From Hybos culiciformis (taxonomy: Eukaryota > Arthropoda > Insecta > Diptera > Hybotidae): a DNA stretch of 64,000 nt. The stretch is from NCBI GenBank assembly GCA_964007475.1, contig OZ023274.1, positions 30,683,250 through 30,747,249 of the forward strand. The letters run 5' to 3'. Shown piece by piece: positions 62,201-64,000 of the stretch. A model generated the notes under the pieces. The model was not told the DNA's origin, ran no database searches, and saw nothing but the letters and a program-made list of their open reading frames with translations. The translations under genes were made by a program, and so were the position numbers. Numbering within the stretch: position 1 is the first letter of the stretch; each line of letters starts with the position of its first letter.

Positions 62201-63802
62201 TCATCCGTATATTTAATTACGATGCTTTCATTGAGCAAACATCGATTAAATTTAAGAAAAGTCATGTCATAAATTTGCACAAATCATATAATATAAAAAT
62301 ACATTTTTTTTCACAAATTTTCTAAGAAAATTCATATTTCATTTAGTTTTTTTTTTTCTAAGAAAAATTTATGAAAAAATTTATCGAAATTTTCTTTTAT
62401 ATTTACGTAGCGTATATATACGATATGTAAATTTATGTAAAACTTTCTCTTTAATCCTATAAACTTGTCATTTTTGACTTATGGTTTTTTAATACAAAAA
62501 AAAAAATATAAAAAAAAAATTATAATAAAAAAAAAATTAAATTTAAATTATTATAATGATCTTAAAAAACTGGAAAAATGAAAAATTCCTCTATCTGTAC
62601 GTAAATCGAAAATTTATTGAGGTGAAACCGTTTGGCAAAAAGCATGGAAAATTTCATGTTTTTTTATGGTTCGTTTAATTCGTTTTGTCTACGCGAAATT
62701 TATATTCCATTTTTTTTCCTACTCTCTTATTCAATAAATTTTGATTTTTTTTTTGAACATTTTTTTTTTCAGATTTAATTTTCCTTTTTTTTTTATTTTT
62801 ACATATTTTTGCTTTCGCTAAATTAATTCACATGACTATGATTATGAATGATGTATATACATATGTTTTCATTATGCGTTAACATTTTGATATAAACGTC
62901 ATTTTATTCATAATTTATTAATTAATATCTGACTGAAGCATTATGTCTGGGGGAAAAATAATTTTAAAGTAATTTTTTCAGACTTCTTAGGAAGTATTGT
63001 GTCTTAAAGTCTTAAGCGACAATATGATTAATTACTGAATTGGCTTGCTGCGCCTGAAATTACACCATTTAAAACTGATTGAATTCGATCTTAAAGTCTT
63101 GACTTGATTAATTACTGAATAGGCTTGCTGCGCCCGAAATTACACCATTTAAAACTGATTGAATTGATGCGGGAGCAAAAAATAATTTAAGTGCAAAAAA
63201 TTCCCGAACAACATAAATAAATTAACCAAAAAAAAATTATATTAAACATTATGATCATCACGATAAATTCGTCTCTATATAAGTAGAAATAGCATAGAAT
63301 TTTTTTTTATTGTAATTTTGAAAATATCGTCTGGAATAAAAACAATTTGCAATGAACTTACATACATGCTATATATATATTTACGTATGGATAATAAATT
63401 AAGGCATGATGGATATTTTTCCAAATGGAAATTATTTAATTAAATCATACACAAACATTGAAAAATTTGCATTTTTAATTGTTAATTAAATGAAATTATT
63501 TTAAATGGAAAATTAAATTATAGGTAGTTTTTCATATATATTAATTTACCAAACTGTCAATACGAATACACTTTCATTGATGTAACAAAAATTATAATTT
63601 AAGCATATCGAATTCTATTGATTCTTGCTTACTCGGCTATATTGGATTAATTTTTGAAATTTTTATTTAACAATTAAAGAAAATTTACACAAAAAAAATA
63701 TGAATATTAATAAAGATTATCATATTTTCTTCGTTTCAGCTTATTCTAACTGGATTGTGTACTATGGGATTTGCAAGCAGAAGAAATCGTTACAGTTGCT
63801 TG
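38466..63802 (+). CDS. Multi-pass membrane protein gene, 5' part (three exons, continues past the window)
   Basis: Three exons join in frame: 38466-38583, 42080-42246 and 63740-63802, giving 116 residues before the window ends. Exon 1 encodes a 39-residue polar N-terminus rich in S, and its donor is G|GTAATT. Exon 2 carries a cysteine-rich transmembrane segment at about residues 50-75 (KYLVCCLICGSFSCLLGAMF) and a short loop ending PTYVPATM, then an ATG|GTAAGT donor. Exon 3 follows a TTTCAG acceptor in phase 0 and encodes a second hydrophobic stretch (LILTGLCTMGFA) followed by a basic SRRNRY turn, with a GTAAGT donor at 63803. The pattern of short extracellular loop and basic cytoplasmic turn suggests a small tetraspan-like protein. 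I do not recognise the family and give no function. The introns are 3.5 kb and 21.5 kb. The 21.5-kb intron carries LINE, SINE and hairpin elements. Exons 2 and 3 are strong because splice sites and phases agree; the exon 1 ATG is likely but upstream exons are possible. Confidence 0.8.
39193..39690 (-). mobile_element. hAT element, 498 bp, deleted, with perfect 8-bp target duplication
   Basis: The ends are CATGGGTGCACAAGTTTTTT on the left and, reversed, CATGGGTGCACAAAGTGCGG on the right. CTCTAGGT flanks both (39185-39192 and 39691-39698). The minus-strand frame 39354-39581 encodes a hAT transposase piece with the recognisable stretch FKVFSNPFSINPEEASPHLQ. Subterminal GCGGGCC words occur near both ends. 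It lies in intron 1 of the membrane protein gene, in antisense. Confidence 0.88.
39766..39981. mobile_element. Hairpin MITE, 216 bp, TA-flanked
   Basis: ATTCTTTGATGG at the left is mirrored by CCATCAAAGAAT at the right. The arms extend about 60 bases (GAGGAGTATAAGTCAA with TTGACTTATACTCCTC). TA flanks both ends (39764-39765 and 39982-39983), as in Tc1/mariner-type MITEs. The loop holds a 22-bp tandem pair (AGAACACATAATACGACTTT). Confidence 0.7.
42080..42246 (+). CDS. Exon 2 of the membrane protein gene (first transmembrane segment)
   Basis: This exon is preceded by a long T-rich polypyrimidine tract and a CAGCAG acceptor, and ends at ATG|GTAAGT. It completes the Ala codon started by exon 1 and encodes residues 40-95. 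The tandem acceptor could give either two alanines or one at the junction. Hydrophobic residues 50-75 include five cysteines close to the predicted cytoplasmic face, possible palmitoylation sites (inference). Confidence 0.85.
42585..42801. mobile_element. Hairpin MITE, 217 bp, with 7-bp flanking repeat, in intron 2
   Basis: Left CATAGATTAAGAATACA and its reverse complement at the right begin arms of about 85 bases that share AGCTTCATACAACATT and GGTATTTTTATGTGAA. ATATTAG occurs on both sides (42578-42584 and 42802-42808). There is no coding capacity. Confidence 0.75.
47730..48760 (-). pseudogene. Non-LTR retrotransposon (LINE) reverse transcriptase remnant, 5' truncated
   Basis: In minus order there is FINDLL near 48730, then SYADDSNL with the catalytic YADD at 48675-48686. 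The thumb region (SKIAQSGLLNRVEFNASKTQ) lies in the frame 48337-48600. After a frameshift near 48345 comes the C-terminal connection region (YKSYIRPKLEYNSHIW, then FLDKVQRRAI, then SIMWNALP) to 47742. This arrangement is typical of jockey/CR1-type elements. At least three frameshifts or stops make it dead. The 3' end finishes in AATAAAAAAAAA near 47730. It lies antisense in intron 2 of the membrane protein gene. Confidence 0.88.
48761..58847. other. Intron 2 interior, AT-rich, little recognised
   Basis: Apart from the TA microsatellite I see one moderately GC-richer patch at 55080-55270. It has CTGTCTGTACGTCTGTC-like words that look like a repeat relic without detectable ends. Between 56750 and 57380 the word TGTCGTA(A/T)CTGCA recurs in both orientations, possibly another decayed element. 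Confidence 0.5.
50183..50237. repeat. TA dinucleotide microsatellite
   Basis: About 27 uninterrupted TA units, likely length-variable. It lies inside intron 2. Confidence 0.95.
58848..59020 (+). mobile_element. tRNA-derived SINE, copy 2
   Basis: The head is GTCGACTGTCGTGTTGTAGT. The B box is degenerate (GGTTCAATTTC, 58903-58913) and is followed by CATCTCGGACTG. The tail shares AATTTGT, CACTTAAATT, TTTGTGTTGTTT and GAGCTGACTAAATTTAAATA blocks in the same order as copy 1. It is uninterrupted and more diverged in the promoter boxes than copy 1. It lies in sense orientation in intron 2. Confidence 0.75.
61641..62127. mobile_element. Inverted-repeat element, 487 bp, with a central perfect palindrome
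   Basis: Ends GTGCTTCACCC...GGGTGAAGCAC carry arms of about 75 bp sharing AATTCCTAATGTATTTTGTT. Inside, 61976-62012 and 62019-62055 are perfect 37-bp reverse complements around a 6-base loop. No clear target duplication (the flanks are ATTT/TTAT-rich). Non-coding. Confidence 0.75.
63003..63165 (+). repeat. Tandem duplication, two copies, period about 80 bp, just upstream of exon 3
   Basis: Copies 63026-63085 and 63106-63165 share GATTAATTACTGAAT, GGCTTGCTGCGCC and GAAATTACACCATTTAAAAC with two mismatches over 60 bases. A shared CTTAAAGTCTT precedes each. It ends about 570 bases before the exon 3 acceptor and has higher GC than its surroundings. Confidence 0.88.
63740..63802 (+). CDS. Exon 3 of the membrane protein gene (second hydrophobic segment)
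   Basis: A 63-base (21-codon) phase-0 exon between a TTCGTTTCAG acceptor and a GTAAGT donor. It encodes a Leu/Thr/Gly-rich hydrophobic stretch followed by a basic RRNRY turn. The codon content and the two consensus splice sites set it apart from the AT-rich surroundings. Later exons lie beyond the window. Confidence 0.85.
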
Positions 63803-64000
63803 GTAAGTGATTTGAAAATGGTCGATCTGTGAAAAGAAAACCACATTTGGTAAACATAAAAACATAAACACGTATTCAAACTGAAAAAAAATGCAGCTGT
63901 GAGTGAAAGTGTAGCTGATGATCAAAATTTGTCAATTACACGACATTCACAGCAATTATAGGCTTATTCACAAGTATCGCGTGGCCAAGGATTTACCTCT

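Overview
This is a eukaryotic nuclear window, most likely from an insect. It is extremely AT-rich with long A and T runs. Coding DNA is sparse and split by GT-AG introns, and most of the recognisable content is transposon remains. I cannot name the species. There is no prokaryotic gene organisation and no CRISPR array. A 200-base N gap lies at 31069-31268.

Host genes. (1) A compact six-exon gene on the minus strand (7778-9449) encodes a complete 432-residue katanin p60-like AAA ATPase of the KATNAL2 type, with a LisH domain, Walker A and B and arginine-finger residues. Its introns are only 56 to 111 bases. (2) A single-exon minus-strand gene (17031-17393) encodes a 120-residue protein with two IQ (calmodulin-binding) motifs. 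(3) A plus-strand multi-pass membrane protein gene starts at 38466, has exons at 42080-42246 and 63740-63802, and runs off the right edge. Its second intron is about 21.5 kb and holds repeats.

Mobile DNA. Two non-autonomous elements have perfect 9-bp target duplications and inverted ends built from short repeated units (10263-11356 and 21124-21730). They look like foldback or Mutator-like elements. The first holds a nested hAT-like insertion, a GC-rich hairpin between 14-bp direct repeats and a short tandem array. hAT elements or pieces lie at about 4330-4850, 13799-14149, 26851-27714 and 39193-39690; three of these keep 8-bp target duplications. The 26.8-kb hAT landed inside the A box of a tRNA-derived SINE, and a second SINE copy lies at 58.85 kb. 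Other items are a PIF/Harbinger-like MITE (25004-25434), Tc1/mariner-like MITEs (24208-24618 and 39766-39981), several hairpin elements, a decayed non-LTR reverse transcriptase with its YADD box (47730-48760), and a 5S rRNA-derived sequence (about 30547-30641).

Satellite DNA. From 25465 to 26285 there is an array of eight roughly 104-bp units arranged partly as a three-unit higher-order repeat. A 220-bp hairpin element abuts it.

Layout. 1-7.6 kb is AT-rich intergenic DNA with a hAT remnant. 7.7-9.5 kb is the KATNAL2-like gene. 10-16.4 kb is transposons. 17.0-17.4 kb is the IQ gene. 21-28 kb is a dense transposon and satellite district. 28-38 kb is mostly featureless. 38.4 kb to the end is the membrane protein gene and its repeat-bearing introns. 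The three host genes share no visible pathway and are simply neighbours.
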